Shown: piece by piece, positions 1 to 7,911 of the stretch
How positions within the stretch are numbered: position 1 is the stretch's first letter
Layout of the letters: each line of letters starts with the position of its first letter
NCBI RefSeq assembly: GCF_018325905.1
Contig: NZ_AP021901.1
Coordinates: forward strand, 4,464,001-4,528,000
Reading direction: 5' to 3'
Origin: Pseudomonas sp. St316
GTDB lineage: Bacteria; Pseudomonadota; Gammaproteobacteria; Pseudomonadales; Pseudomonadaceae
Length of the DNA: 64,000 nt
Translations under genes and position numbers: made by a program
Notes under the pieces: generated by a model
Told to the model about the DNA's origin: nothing
Database searches by the model: none
What the model saw: the letters and a program-made list of their open reading frames with translations, nothing else

Positions 1-150
1 GCGGATGATGTCATTGCACAGGTCGACGCACTCGTCGCAAATGAAGACCGAGGGGCCGGCAATCAATTTGCGCACTTCATGCTGGCTTTTGCCACAGAAG
101 GAGCAATAAAGCAGTTTGCCGTTGTCCTCGCCGTTGCGGGTGTCAGTCAT
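1..150 (-). CDS. clpX: ATP-dependent Clp protease ATP-binding subunit ClpX, N-terminal fragment
   Basis: Only the first 50 residues are in the window; the rest lies past the left edge. ClpX is the AAA+ unfoldase that feeds substrates to ClpP. The fragment is its N-terminal zinc-binding domain, with two CxxC pairs at C16/C19 (YCSFCGK) and C38/C41 (CDECVDLC) that bind zinc and recruit substrates and adaptors. clpP lies 107 bases upstream in the same direction and tig beyond it, the usual tig-clpP-clpX order of gamma-proteobacteria. Confidence 0.95.
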
Positions 151-257
151 TCGATCGATCCAAATCCGATAGGCTTGCAACACAAGATGAAGGCAATTGC
201 GGGCTTTTTCAAGCCCGCAGGCGGCCGGTCATCCCAACCACCTGCATATTGAGCGGC

Positions 258-899
258 TTAGGCAGGCATTTGACGCTTGTTGATCACGGAGTCGATCAGG
301 CCATATTCGGCCGCACGCTCGGCGCTCATGAAGTTGTCACGCTCGGTGTCACGCTCAATGGTTTCGAGGCTTTGGCCGGTATGATGGGCCAGCAACGAGT
401 TCAGGCGCGAACGAATGTGGAGGATTTCCTTGGCATGGATGTCGATATCCGACGCTTGGCCTTGGAAGCCGCCCAATGGCTGGTGAATCATCATCCGCGA
501 GTTAGGCAGGCAGTGACGCTTGCCCGCTGCGCCGCCAGCGAGCAGGAAAGCGCCCATGCTGCAGGCCTGGCCGATGCAGATGGTGGAAACGTCAGGCTTG
601 ATGAACTGCATGGTGTCGTAGATCGACATGCCCGCAGTCACCGAACCACCAGGTGAGTTGATGTACAGATGGATATCCTTGTCCGGGTTTTCCGCTTCAA
701 GGAACAGCAATTGCGCCGCGACCAGGTTGGCCATGTAGTCTTCAACGGGGCCGATCAGGAAGATGACGCGTTCCTTGAGCAGACGCGAGTAGATGTCATA
801 GGCACGTTCGCCACGGGCGGACTGCTCGATAACCATCGGGACCAGGCCGCCTGCGGCTTGGATGTCAGAGCTCTGCTGATAAAAAGAATTGCGGGACAT
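258..899 (-). CDS. clpP: ATP-dependent Clp protease proteolytic subunit ClpP
   Basis: This is the serine peptidase that forms the barrel-shaped proteolytic chamber of ClpXP/ClpAP in the cytoplasm. At 213 residues it is full length. The catalytic triad is visible as S114 (GQACSMGAF), H139 ([10 protein letters not shown]) and probably D188 in the ERDTERDNF stretch. The first residues form the usual short propeptide. It lies between tig and clpX on the same strand, with about 93 bases to the tig stop, which fits a promoter of its own between them. Confidence 0.97.
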   Translation of the reverse strand: MSRNSFYQQSSDIQAAGGLVPMVIEQSARGERAYDIYSRLLKERVIFLIGPVEDYMANLVAAQLLFLEAENPDKDIHLYINSPGGSVTAGMSIYDTMQFIKPDVSTICIGQACSMGAFLLAGGAAGKRHCLPNSRMMIHQPLGGFQGQASDIDIHAKEILHIRSRLNSLLAHHTGQSLETIERDTERDNFMSAERAAEYGLIDSVINKRQMPA

Positions 900-992
900 G
901 TCTCGCAGTCACTCCCAAATAGTTATGTCTTGAATACGCATAAGCCAGCGCGAAGGCTGGCTTATGGGTGTTTATTTCTTACCGCAGAACCA

Positions 993-2303
993 TCAATCGG
1001 CTTGTGGAGCTTCCACCGGCTTGACCGCTTCTTCGTAAGAGACCGCTTTATCGGTCACGCTAGCTTTCTGCAGAACAGTATCCACAACTTGCTCTTCCAG
1101 CACAACCGAACGAACTTCGTTCAGTTGCTGGTCGTTCTTGTAGTACCAGGACACAACCTGCTCAGGCTCTTGGTAGGCCGAAGCCATTTCCTGGATCAGC
1201 TCGCGAACGCGGGCTTCGTCAGGCTTGAGCTCGAACTGCTTGACCACTTCGGCGACGATCAGACCCAGCACGACGCGGCGCTTGGCTTGCTCTTCGAACA
1301 GCTCGGCAGGCAGTTGATCCGGCTTGATGTTGCCGCCGAACTGCTGAACAGCCTGCACGCGCAGACGGTTCACTTCGTTGTCCAGCAGGGCCTTTGGCAC
1401 TTCGATCGGGTTGGAAGCCAGCAGACCGTCCATGACCTGGTTCTTGACCTTGGACTTGATGGCCTGGCGCAGCTCACGCTCCATGTTCTTGCGAACTTCG
1501 GTGCGGAAACCTTCCAGACCGGTTTCCTTGATGCCGAACTGGGCGAAGAACTCTTCGTTCAGCTCAGGCAGTTTCGGCTCGGAAACAGTGTTGACGGTCA
1601 CGGTGAACTCGGCGGCTTTGCCAGCCAGGTCCAGGTTCTGGTAGTCCTCAGGGAAGGTCACGTTCAGCACGCGCTCTTCACCGGCCTTGGCGCCAACCAG
1701 GCCGTCTTCGAAGCCAGGAATCATGCGACCGGAACCCAGTACCAGCTGGGTAGCCTTGGCGGAACCGCCCGCGAACACTTCACCGTCGACCTTGCCGACG
1801 AAATCGATGTTCAGTTGGTCTTCGTTCTGGGCAGCGCGCTCAGTCACTTCGAAACGGGTGTTCTGCTTGCGCAGGATGTCCAGCATCTTGTCCAGGTCGG
1901 CATCCGACACGTCAGCGCTCAGGCGCTCGACAGCGATGGATTCGAAACCGGCAACCGTGAACTCAGGGAACACTTCGAACGTGGCGACGAACTCCAGGTC
2001 CTTGCCTTTTTCCAGCACTTTAGGCTCGACGGACGGAGCACCGGCCGGGTTCAGCTTCTGCTCGACGACCGCTTCGTAGAACGAAGACTGGATCACATCG
2101 CCCACGGCTTCCTGACGCGCATCAGCTTCGTAACGCTGACGGATCACGCTCATTGGCACTTTGCCTGGGCGGAAACCTGGGATTTTGGCCTTTTGGGCAG
2201 TCTGCTGCAGACGCTTGTTGACCTGAGTCTCGATGCGCTCAGCCGGCACGGTGATGCTCATGCGGCGCTCAAGAGCAGAAGTATTTTCAACAGAAACTTG
2301 CAT
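993..2303 (-). CDS. tig: Trigger factor, ribosome-associated chaperone and peptidyl-prolyl isomerase
   Basis: Trigger factor binds the ribosome at the exit tunnel and folds nascent chains. The 436-residue protein has the N-terminal ribosome-binding domain with the signature GFRPGKVP, a central FKBP-type PPIase domain (about residues 150-245) and a helical C-terminal chaperone domain. The frame is open 21 codons further upstream, but the start is set at MQVSVENTS because a GAGGAATATCC ribosome binding site precedes it and the family begins there. It is the first gene of the tig-clpP-clpX cluster. Confidence 0.96.
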   Translation of the reverse strand: MQVSVENTSALERRMSITVPAERIETQVNKRLQQTAQKAKIPGFRPGKVPMSVIRQRYEADARQEAVGDVIQSSFYEAVVEQKLNPAGAPSVEPKVLEKGKDLEFVATFEVFPEFTVAGFESIAVERLSADVSDADLDKMLDILRKQNTRFEVTERAAQNEDQLNIDFVGKVDGEVFAGGSAKATQLVLGSGRMIPGFEDGLVGAKAGEERVLNVTFPEDYQNLDLAGKAAEFTVTVNTVSEPKLPELNEEFFAQFGIKETGLEGFRTEVRKNMERELRQAIKSKVKNQVMDGLLASNPIEVPKALLDNEVNRLRVQAVQQFGGNIKPDQLPAELFEEQAKRRVVLGLIVAEVVKQFELKPDEARVRELIQEMASAYQEPEQVVSWYYKNDQQLNEVRSVVLEEQVVDTVLQKASVTDKAVSYEEAVKPVEAPQAD

Positions 2304-2666
2304 GGATATTCCTCGTTGCACAGACGTTGGCCGGGCGTTTCCGACCCCAGAATCAAGGGCATGCATTCTAGTAGGTCAAACTCAAGAAGTCACCCTACTG
2401 AAAACGCGCTGGAAACAGGCGCCGGATTTAGGACGGGGCAAACGATCATGCCCCACCCGGATTGCAAATACAGTCGATCCAGCCCAGGGCTCTGCGCCAA
2501 CGCTTCTATATATAGAAGCGGCTTGCCCGGTCATGCAGCTCACAGCCCCACAAGGAGACCGACGGACATACCGCGCATCATCACGAAACACATTCGCGAC
2601 GAGCCGACCGCTGCGCGCAGCTCCAAAAAACCGTACCGACGCCAAACACGGAACCACTGAAAACAA

Positions 2667-2703
2667 AAACGGCGCAGCCCTTTTCAGGTACTGCGCCGTT
2701 TTC
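2667..2703 (-). terminator. Intrinsic terminator downstream of the attL tRNA fragment
   Basis: An 11-bp perfect stem (AAACGGCGCAG/CTGCGCCGTTT) around a 13-base loop is followed on the minus strand by a run of T. It lies just past the 3' end of the tRNA-Leu remnant at attL, so it was probably the terminator of the host Arg-His-Leu tRNA operon before the phage integrated. The 2304-2666 stretch between tig and this hairpin has no supportable gene and should contain the tig promoter. Confidence 0.75.
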
Positions 2704-2726
2704 TGCTATTTAAATAGCAACTTGTA

Positions 2727-2781
2727 TGGTGCGGACGGAGAGACTCGAACTCTCACACCTTGCGGCGCTGGAACCTAAATC
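2727..2781 (-). repeat. Prophage attachment site attL (3' part of tRNA-Leu)
   Basis: These 55 bases are identical to 57083-57137 inside the intact tRNA-Leu(UAG). The repeat covers the tRNA from the anticodon stem through the variable arm and T arm to the encoded CCA. Identity stops abruptly on both sides. This is the usual scar of a tyrosine integrase that uses a tRNA 3' end as attB, and it sets the left prophage boundary. Confidence 0.95.
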
Positions 2782-2991
2782 ATGCGCCTTTAGGTAAAGA
2801 CAAGCAATATCAATAGGTTACGACGCCCGCAATCGTCACAACCGTTCAGTATTTGCGCTTCGTGTCACACTGTACCACGACGTGCGACACATTTCTTTCA
2901 CAGCCCTCCTCCGGCGTTCTGCCGACCGATCACTCCCAAAATTCCTACAGCTCGTCGCCTCATCATCGTCCGAACCATACCGCCTCGATTA

Positions 2992-3007
2992 CTGTATATC
3001 CAAACAG
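2992..3007. promoter_or_regulatory. LexA (SOS) box
   Basis: The 16 bases read CTGT-N8-ACAG with an AT-rich first half (CTGTATATCCAAACAG), a full match to the gamma-proteobacterial LexA operator. It sits 18 bases before the start codon of the coiled-coil gene and upstream of the SRAP gene, so both are predicted to be induced by DNA damage, independently of CI. The rest of 2782-3025 holds no gene I can support. Confidence 0.85.
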
Positions 3008-3025
3008 TATAAACAAGGCGCGGTC

Positions 3026-3406
3026 ATGGACCCCTCAGAAATCGAAGACACCAACGACTGGCTGGGTTGCCCCACACCATTGGAGATGTACAGGCATTCC
3101 TGTCACGTGCTTGAGAATGAAGTGCAGGAACTCACCACCCAGCTACGCAAGGCGCGCAGGGACATTTTTGGATTGGTGGAAATGCATGCGGCCGAGGCCA
3201 AGGAGTGCGCCAGGCTTCGGGCGGAGCTGGAAAAGGCGAGATGGGCGTGGAATTCCGAGCACCTTCGATATGTCGAACTGAAGAACGCGTCGAGTGGTGA
3301 GCGTGTGGCGCATACCACGCTTATCGCCGAGCTGCACCGCCGGCTCAAGGTTTATGAAGGGGATAGACTTCCCGATGACATAATCCCGAGCCCGCAGCCA
3401 AGGTGA
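3026..3406 (+). CDS. SOS-controlled coiled-coil protein of unknown function
   Basis: The protein has 126 residues and I do not recognise the family. Residues from about 30 to 105 are rich in E, R, K, L and A in a heptad-like pattern, suggesting a long coiled coil. There is no signal peptide or membrane segment. The frame is open further upstream, but the ATG at MDPSEIED is chosen because the LexA box would otherwise lie inside the gene. It is followed 17 bases later by the SRAP gene, so the two probably share one transcript. Confidence 0.7.
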   Translation: MDPSEIEDTNDWLGCPTPLEMYRHSCHVLENEVQELTTQLRKARRDIFGLVEMHAAEAKECARLRAELEKARWAWNSEHLRYVELKNASSGERVAHTTLIAELHRRLKVYEGDRLPDDIIPSPQPR

Positions 3407-3423
3407 CTACAGGAACAGGCGTC

Positions 3424-4116
3424 ATGTGTGGACGACTCTCGCAATACACAGGCATCCACGACTTTGTGGCAGTACTGAGCATGCCCAATGCGATGGTCAA
3501 TTCTGCCGGCGACCTGCCGCTGGAGCGTTACAACGCCGCGCCGTCGCAACAGCTCGCCCTGCTCTATCAGGAAAACGATACGCTCCACGCCGATCTGGTG
3601 CGCTGGGGCTGGCGACCGCATTGGGCCAAAGACCGGGCGCCGCCGATCAACGCCAGGGTTGAAAAGGTTGCCCACGGCCCCTTCTACCGACCGATCTGGC
3701 CGCACCGCGCTATCACGCCGATCAACAACTGGTTCGAGTGGGTCGATGAGGGTGGGCCGAAGAAACAGCCCTACCTGATCCGTCGGCGGGACCTGGCGCC
3801 GATCTTCTGCGCCGCCATCGGCCAATTCCCCACGGCAGGCCGGGAGCCGGGCGAGCACGACGGCTTCGTCATCATCACCGCCGACAGCCAAGGCGGCATG
3901 ATCGATATCCACGACCGGCGGCCCGTGGTGCTGAACCCGGAACTGGCCCGGGAATGGCTCGACCCGGCCACACCACCGGAGCGAGCCGAACAGATGGTCC
4001 TTCACCAAGGAGAGCCGGCCGAGGCCTTCGAGTGGTACAAAGTCGACCGGGCCGTCGGCAACGTGCGTAACCAAGGGCCCGAGCTGATCAGGCCTATCAC
4101 TGATCCAATGCCCTGA
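3424..4116 (+). CDS. SRAP (SOS response-associated peptidase) domain protein, YedK/HMCES type
   Basis: SRAP proteins crosslink covalently to abasic sites in single-stranded DNA through Cys2 and protect them. The 230-residue protein begins MCGRL, so C2 becomes N-terminal after Met removal. It also has the conserved INNWFEW segment and the IHDRRP segment with the active-site histidine. The start is fixed by the C2 requirement and by an AGGA ribosome site. It is downstream of a LexA box. Its 3' end overlaps the convergent Rz gene by 20 bases. Confidence 0.92.
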   Translation: MCGRLSQYTGIHDFVAVLSMPNAMVNSAGDLPLERYNAAPSQQLALLYQENDTLHADLVRWGWRPHWAKDRAPPINARVEKVAHGPFYRPIWPHRAITPINNWFEWVDEGGPKKQPYLIRRRDLAPIFCAAIGQFPTAGREPGEHDGFVIITADSQGGMIDIHDRRPVVLNPELAREWLDPATPPERAEQMVLHQGEPAEAFEWYKVDRAVGNVRNQGPELIRPITDPMP

Positions 4117-4603
4117 TGTACGCCTGGCACGCCTTCAATGCGATCAGCCCCCGGTCGCCGTCGTCGGTGATGCTGATAATTCGTTGAGCATGCGCTGGGT
4201 CAAGTTGGGCTCGACGGGCTCCATGAACCACGCCGCCGGCGCCGGAGGCGGCAGGCACTGGGCTGCAACTGGCTGGATCCTCGAGGAGGACTGACAACCG
4301 CAAATCAGAAGTGGCAAGGCGATCGCGCAGGCGAGCCTGATTGGTTTGAGCATCGGTCAGTTCCTTGTGGTGGGTTTGGTCGCTGGTCGCGAGCTGCTGT
4401 TCCAGGGCAAGCCGCTTGTCCTGGGCTGCGCGGGCCTGGGTGGCGGCCGCGTTACTGATCTCGGCCAGGTCGTCCTGGTGAAGACCGGCCTGCTCCGCCA
4501 GCCTCATGCCGTACCGCCAGTCCTGGACCTTCCAGACGCTGACGACGGTGATCAGCATTAGGAGCGCAGTACCAATGACTCGCCAAGAAATCGCGATTGG
4601 CAT
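4097..4603 (-). CDS. Rz-like inner-membrane spanin
   Basis: This is the i-spanin of the lysis system, which helps disrupt the outer membrane after peptidoglycan is cut. The 168-residue protein has an N-terminal membrane anchor (about residues 7-23, IGTALLMLITVVSVW) followed by a long alpha-helical periplasmic part rich in A, Q and E, and a late Cys (KACQAYIRAL). The Rz1 lipoprotein is encoded entirely within it in another frame, which is diagnostic of spanin pairs. The ATG overlaps the stop of the upstream gene. Confidence 0.85.
   Translation of the reverse strand: MPIAISWRVIGTALLMLITVVSVWKVQDWRYGMRLAEQAGLHQDDLAEISNAAATQARAAQDKRLALEQQLATSDQTHHKELTDAQTNQARLRDRLATSDLRLSVLLEDPASCSPVPAASGAGGVVHGARRAQLDPAHAQRIISITDDGDRGLIALKACQAYIRALDQ
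4144..4353 (-). CDS. Rz1-like outer-membrane spanin lipoprotein, nested in Rz
   Basis: The o-spanin partner is read in a different frame inside the Rz gene. Its 69 residues start with a lipoprotein signal (MLKPIRLACAIALPLL) and a lipobox LICGC, with acylation expected at the Cys at residue 20. A short proline-containing mature part follows (CLPPPAPAAW). Size, proline content and nesting all match lambda-type Rz1. Confidence 0.85.
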   Translation of the reverse strand: MLKPIRLACAIALPLLICGCQSSSRIQPVAAQCLPPPAPAAWFMEPVEPNLTQRMLNELSASPTTATGG

Positions 4604-4911
4604 CACTCATCCTCCCAAGCTGGAACATCAACGGTTTGACCAGCAAGTGAGTGCGTGCAGTCGCCCAGAAACTGTATCCGCCCATCATTGACGAATGAGT
4701 GGCAGATACGCTCTCCATCGGACCAGTTGTAACGCACGAGTACGGAAGGAGTGAACGTTGGCTTATCCACGTCGCCGTTCCAGCCCCATCGCGGGCCGTC
4801 GCCAGCACCGTGCATGATGCGATGCACCATGTCGCAGCCTGGGCACTCGAACCAAAGGCTGCCCTCTTCCGTGGTAGCTAGCACCCTGGAAACCTTACGG
4901 AAGGCTGTCAT
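4603..4911 (-). CDS. DUF6527-like phage protein
   Basis: This 102-residue protein resembles a small phage family (DUF6527, from memory) of unknown function. A CxxC pair in ECPGCDMVHRI may bind zinc, and WGWNGDVDKPTFTPSVLV and CHSFVNDGRIQFLGDCTHSLAGQ are the conserved core. It overlaps the endolysin stop by four bases and the Rz start by one base, so it is translated within the lysis cassette. No enzymatic role can be assigned. Confidence 0.7.
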   Translation of the reverse strand: MTAFRKVSRVLATTEEGSLWFECPGCDMVHRIMHGAGDGPRWGWNGDVDKPTFTPSVLVRYNWSDGERICHSFVNDGRIQFLGDCTHSLAGQTVDVPAWEDE

Positions 4912-5333
4912 GGCACGTCCTTGAAGAAAACGTGATTCCCCAGACGCAGCGTCTGCGTGGCCTTGGCCGCCCAGGCCGGCGGCTTCGGCATCGTGGTTGC
5001 GTAATAGTGGGACGCACCCCGGGTCATGTCAGGCTCGGTACCGGAGATCACCAGGTCGGCCGCGCGCTGGGCCTGGGCGAACTGCTTCGGCGGGATCGGC
5101 TTGGCGCCGCTCAGGAATGGATAGTTGGGGTCGTTCTTGTTCCAGCAACTGAACTGATACGGCGCCAGGCACACGCCGGCATAGCCCTCGCCCCACCATG
5201 ACTTGGCCCGGCCGTCCTCGACGCGGTTGCGGATCGTCCAGGCCACGGCAATCTGGCCGGCCAGGCCTTCGCCGCGGGCTTCACCCCAAAGCGTGCGGGC
5301 CAGGATGTCGCGGTCCTTCTCGGAAACGGTCAT
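4908..5333 (-). CDS. Endolysin, SleB-type cell wall hydrolase
   Basis: This is the probable phage endolysin, a peptidoglycan hydrolase of the SleB/CwlJ family. The 141-residue protein has the family signature ARTLWGEARGEGLAGQIAVA, with the glutamate of WGEARGE as likely catalytic residue, and ends with GASHYYATTMPKPPAWA. There is no signal peptide, so it needs a holin for export. The holin-like genes are about 24 kb away at the start of the late operon. It is preceded by a hairpin/T-run/ribosome-site module shared with two tail genes. Confidence 0.88.
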   Translation of the reverse strand: MTVSEKDRDILARTLWGEARGEGLAGQIAVAWTIRNRVEDGRAKSWWGEGYAGVCLAPYQFSCWNKNDPNYPFLSGAKPIPPKQFAQAQRAADLVISGTEPDMTRGASHYYATTMPKPPAWAAKATQTLRLGNHVFFKDVP

Positions 5334-5375
5334 AACTTTTCTCCAGGCAAAAAAAATCCCGCTCGATGGCGGGCT
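5334..5375 (-). promoter_or_regulatory. Hairpin, T-run and ribosome-site module before endolysin
   Basis: On the minus strand a stem CCCGC/GCGGG is followed by eight T and then GCCTGGAGAAAAG and the ATG. The hairpin and T-run look like an intrinsic terminator or attenuator placed directly in front of the endolysin ribosome site. The same arrangement occurs before the tail tip gene and the tail assembly I gene. Confidence 0.65.
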
Positions 5376-5393
5376 GTCGTCAGTTAGTTGCAG

Positions 5394-5831
5394 CTATGCG
5401 GCTTCAGGGCTTGTGACAGAAACGGACAAGTCAATTCCGGTCGTTGGTTGCGTCGGCCATTCAACCTCGGGAGGCCATCCAGATTGCCCGGTGACACGAC
5501 CAAGAAGAACGGCATACGTTTTCCATCGCTTTAACTGGTCGGTACGGACTGGAAGCTCTTCCAACTCCTCTGGCGTTGCCATTTCCAAATCAATAGCATC
5601 GTTGAGCGTGCTGATTCGGTTTGTAAGAGCCAACTTTTGCTCAGCAGCAAGCTGGACAAAACCCCGAAGTTTGGTCGACTGATCAGCCAGTACGTCTCGG
5701 GGTGGATTTAGATGTGCCTCAACTTCTGATTCTGTCATGGGAACGAGGTTCGTCAGGATCCACTCGTCTTGAGAACCATCAGCCTCGTAAGCATAGACTT
5801 CACCGTCCGGGCTCTTGAAATATTTCATCAT
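5394..5831 (-). CDS. Tail fibre assembly-like protein
   Basis: This 145-residue protein resembles tail fibre assembly chaperones, which help fibres trimerise. It has the early MKYFKSPDGEVYAYE segment and a C-terminal proline and tryptophan-containing part (QSGWPPEVEWPTQPT). It lies immediately downstream of the tail fibre gene, the usual place for its chaperone. The ATG at MMKYF is chosen over an upstream TTG because GGAG precedes it at a workable distance. Confidence 0.7.
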   Translation of the reverse strand: MMKYFKSPDGEVYAYEADGSQDEWILTNLVPMTESEVEAHLNPPRDVLADQSTKLRGFVQLAAEQKLALTNRISTLNDAIDLEMATPEELEELPVRTDQLKRWKTYAVLLGRVTGQSGWPPEVEWPTQPTTGIDLSVSVTSPEAA

Positions 5832-5877
5832 CTTAGTTCTCTCCAATTAACCAAAACAGCAGTGCCGTTAGCCGCCG

Positions 5878-6888
5878 CTACACTATATGTCGACCGGGGG
5901 GAATGATGACCATAGGGAACGCCAAATAATTACCGGCGACCCCAGAGTAGTTGCCGTACACCGCCATAGAGCCAACTGTCACGATAATGGTAGTAGCCGC
6001 CCCCGAAGCAGGACCAGCCACGCCCGCAAGTTGGATAGGACGCCCGGTTGTGTTGGTGTAAGTTGTTCCGATCGCACGACTGGAAGTAAGATCGGTCCAC
6101 GACTGCCCCACGCCTACGCTGCTTCTATCCACGAAGGAAACAGTCTGCGACTCGCGAGTATACATAGTGCCAGTTGTCACGTTTATTGCGATTTGTCCCG
6201 CGAGAGTTGAGCTATTAAACCGGTTAACCCAAAGATTATAGGTGCCATATGGCAGCCCTCTTGTGCCTCCCGTAGCGGTAACTACACTGTACATACCGGT
6301 TAAAAGTGTAGGCGAATCAAGATCAGAAATAGAGATCGGCACAGATGTGGCCTGGCCTAGGCCGTAAGCGTTGATGCTACCGGTCCCACCCTGAGCGATG
6401 CTCAGCGGAGTTGTAAGCCCGGTCAAAGAAGTGATGTCGGGGTTAGCACCAGACTTTGCCGCGCCCAACGTGGCCCGGCCAGCCGCTGCATCTTGGTCGT
6501 TAAGCATCCCCTGCATAAAGGCCGACAAATCCGTGATGCCGGTGCCGCCTTTGTTCACCGGCAACAAGTCGTAGTTCCCAGTGGTCTTCAGGGCAGCGAG
6601 CTGAGCGCCGTAGGTGTTGACGATCGCACGCAAGGCATCGGCCGAATCCTTGACGTAGCCTTGCATGGGGGCCAGCGCGTAACTACCGCCAGATGCCGTT
6701 GCACCCATGTACGGCGGATCGATGGAGATAGCTGTGTTACTCGCAACGTTTGTCACTTCGTACCAGCGACCGTCTGGGCCGCGAAAGGCATCGCCGACCC
6801 GGCAGTTCACGATAAACGCAGTTCCCGTGCCGGTGACGGCATTGGAATTCAGGGTGACGGAGACCGTCCCAGTTTTATACCAGGGCAT
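5878..6888 (-). CDS. Tail fibre protein
   Basis: The 336-residue protein starts MPWYKTGTVSVTLNS and includes two NKGGTG/AQGGTG-type motifs (PVNKGGTGITDL, IAQGGTGSINAYG) typical of phage tail fibres, followed by a long Thr/Ser/Gly-rich beta-strand region expected to form a trimeric receptor-binding tip. It lies between tail-tip accessory genes and the fibre assembly gene. The C-terminal half is the part that usually varies between related phages and probably sets host range. Confidence 0.82.
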   Translation of the reverse strand: MPWYKTGTVSVTLNSNAVTGTGTAFIVNCRVGDAFRGPDGRWYEVTNVASNTAISIDPPYMGATASGGSYALAPMQGYVKDSADALRAIVNTYGAQLAALKTTGNYDLLPVNKGGTGITDLSAFMQGMLNDQDAAAGRATLGAAKSGANPDITSLTGLTTPLSIAQGGTGSINAYGLGQATSVPISISDLDSPTLLTGMYSVVTATGGTRGLPYGTYNLWVNRFNSSTLAGQIAINVTTGTMYTRESQTVSFVDRSSVGVGQSWTDLTSSRAIGTTYTNTTGRPIQLAGVAGPASGAATTIIVTVGSMAVYGNYSGVAGNYLAFPMVIIPPGRHIV

Positions 6889-6904
6889 GAGCTATTGTCC
6901 TTTA

Positions 6905-7585
6905 CTAATTGACGAAGCGTTTGGCAAATAACGCGGGCAGATGAAAATCGAACGGGTTACCAAATGCTCCAGTTACCGCCCAAAGCCTGTTAGCCGGCCA
7001 ATCCCACCAGCTACCTATGGTTCGACCAACGTTGTCGGCGGAAATTAGTTTCATGCCGAACTGATTGATCATCTGGAACTCGGTATTATCGAATGCAAAA
7101 TCAATCGTGTAATAGTTGAAGTAGTAGGTCGTTTCACTTTGAACACTTTTTGCATAAGTCCAATTCTGAGCTGATCTAGTAAATCTCGCAGCAGGGGTGC
7201 CGGAATCGAACAGGACATTCCCAGTCCCGTCCCATAGACGCATGCCAAATTGGGCTACTTGCTGGCCTCCGAACTGACAGGCGAACCAATCGCCAGGTGC
7301 AAACTGCTGTATTCCAACGTAGCCTGGCGCGACCACAAAGCCGGTCCAATTTCCTGGAGATCCAATTGGGGCGAATCCTCCAATTCGCCCTACCAGACCG
7401 TTTCCTGGGTTATTAAGCCTGACGAATATTAGTGGAGGCTCCTGCGTTGTTACCGCTATTGGGAAGTAGTTTTCTGATTGGACGTTTGCCGCAAGCGGAC
7501 CGCTCGCAATAACGCACATTCTCGCCAATTCAGAATCCAGCACTACAGTTCCGCTTGTATTGGTGAACTGAAGTCCATAGCTCAT
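6905..7585 (-). CDS. Tail-tip associated protein of unknown function
   Basis: The 226-residue protein is rich in G, N, T and aromatic residues and predicted to be mostly beta. It starts MSYGLQFTNTSG, similar to the opening of the neighbouring 108-residue protein (MAYGMRIWGADG), which suggests a duplicated N-terminal module. It overlaps that upstream gene by four bases. The position between tip protein J and the fibre suggests a virion component, perhaps a minor fibre or decoration protein. I do not recognise a named family. Confidence 0.65.
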   Translation of the reverse strand: MSYGLQFTNTSGTVVLDSELARMCVIASGPLAANVQSENYFPIAVTTQEPPLIFVRLNNPGNGLVGRIGGFAPIGSPGNWTGFVVAPGYVGIQQFAPGDWFACQFGGQQVAQFGMRLWDGTGNVLFDSGTPAARFTRSAQNWTYAKSVQSETTYYFNYYTIDFAFDNTEFQMINQFGMKLISADNVGRTIGSWWDWPANRLWAVTGAFGNPFDFHLPALFAKRFVN

Positions 7586-7908
7586 TTGAACCTCACGACA
7601 ATCAATCGCATTGTTCCTGACGATACGTTCATTACTGCTGAGTTTCCCGTCATATAGTTGTAAACAATGACAGTTCCATTGTCCTGCATGGCCGCTTCGT
7701 GCTGCCTTGCGTTGTCGCTGTAGGCGCCAATAGGAACGAGAATTGCCACAGAGTTGGTGGTATTACATCCCGGAGCAGAAAACGTCTGGCTTTGCTTGGC
7801 ACTACCTGCGAACGTCACCAGGTAAGTAGCTGCAGCTCTCATCGTGAATGAGTTCTCATCCAGCTGAAGCGCCCCATCGGCGCCCCATATCCGCATTCCA
7901 TAAGCCAT
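7582..7908 (-). CDS. Small tail-tip associated protein, unknown function
   Basis: At 108 residues, it is predicted to be largely beta-strand. Its opening MAYGMRIWGADGALQLDENS resembles the start of the next gene downstream. It begins three bases after the tail tip J gene stop and overlaps the next gene by four bases, so it is translationally coupled to tail genes and is probably structural. No catalytic motif is seen. Confidence 0.62.
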   Translation of the reverse strand: MAYGMRIWGADGALQLDENSFTMRAAATYLVTFAGSAKQSQTFSAPGCNTTNSVAILVPIGAYSDNARQHEAAMQDNGTVIVYNYMTGNSAVMNVSSGTMRLIVVRFK

Positions 7909-7911
7909 GTC

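Noticed and set aside
669..2660. 663-residue open frame on the plus strand
   Set aside because: It is the antisense of clpP and tig; composition is histidine/leucine-rich as expected of a shadow frame in GC-rich DNA, and the minus-strand genes are certain.
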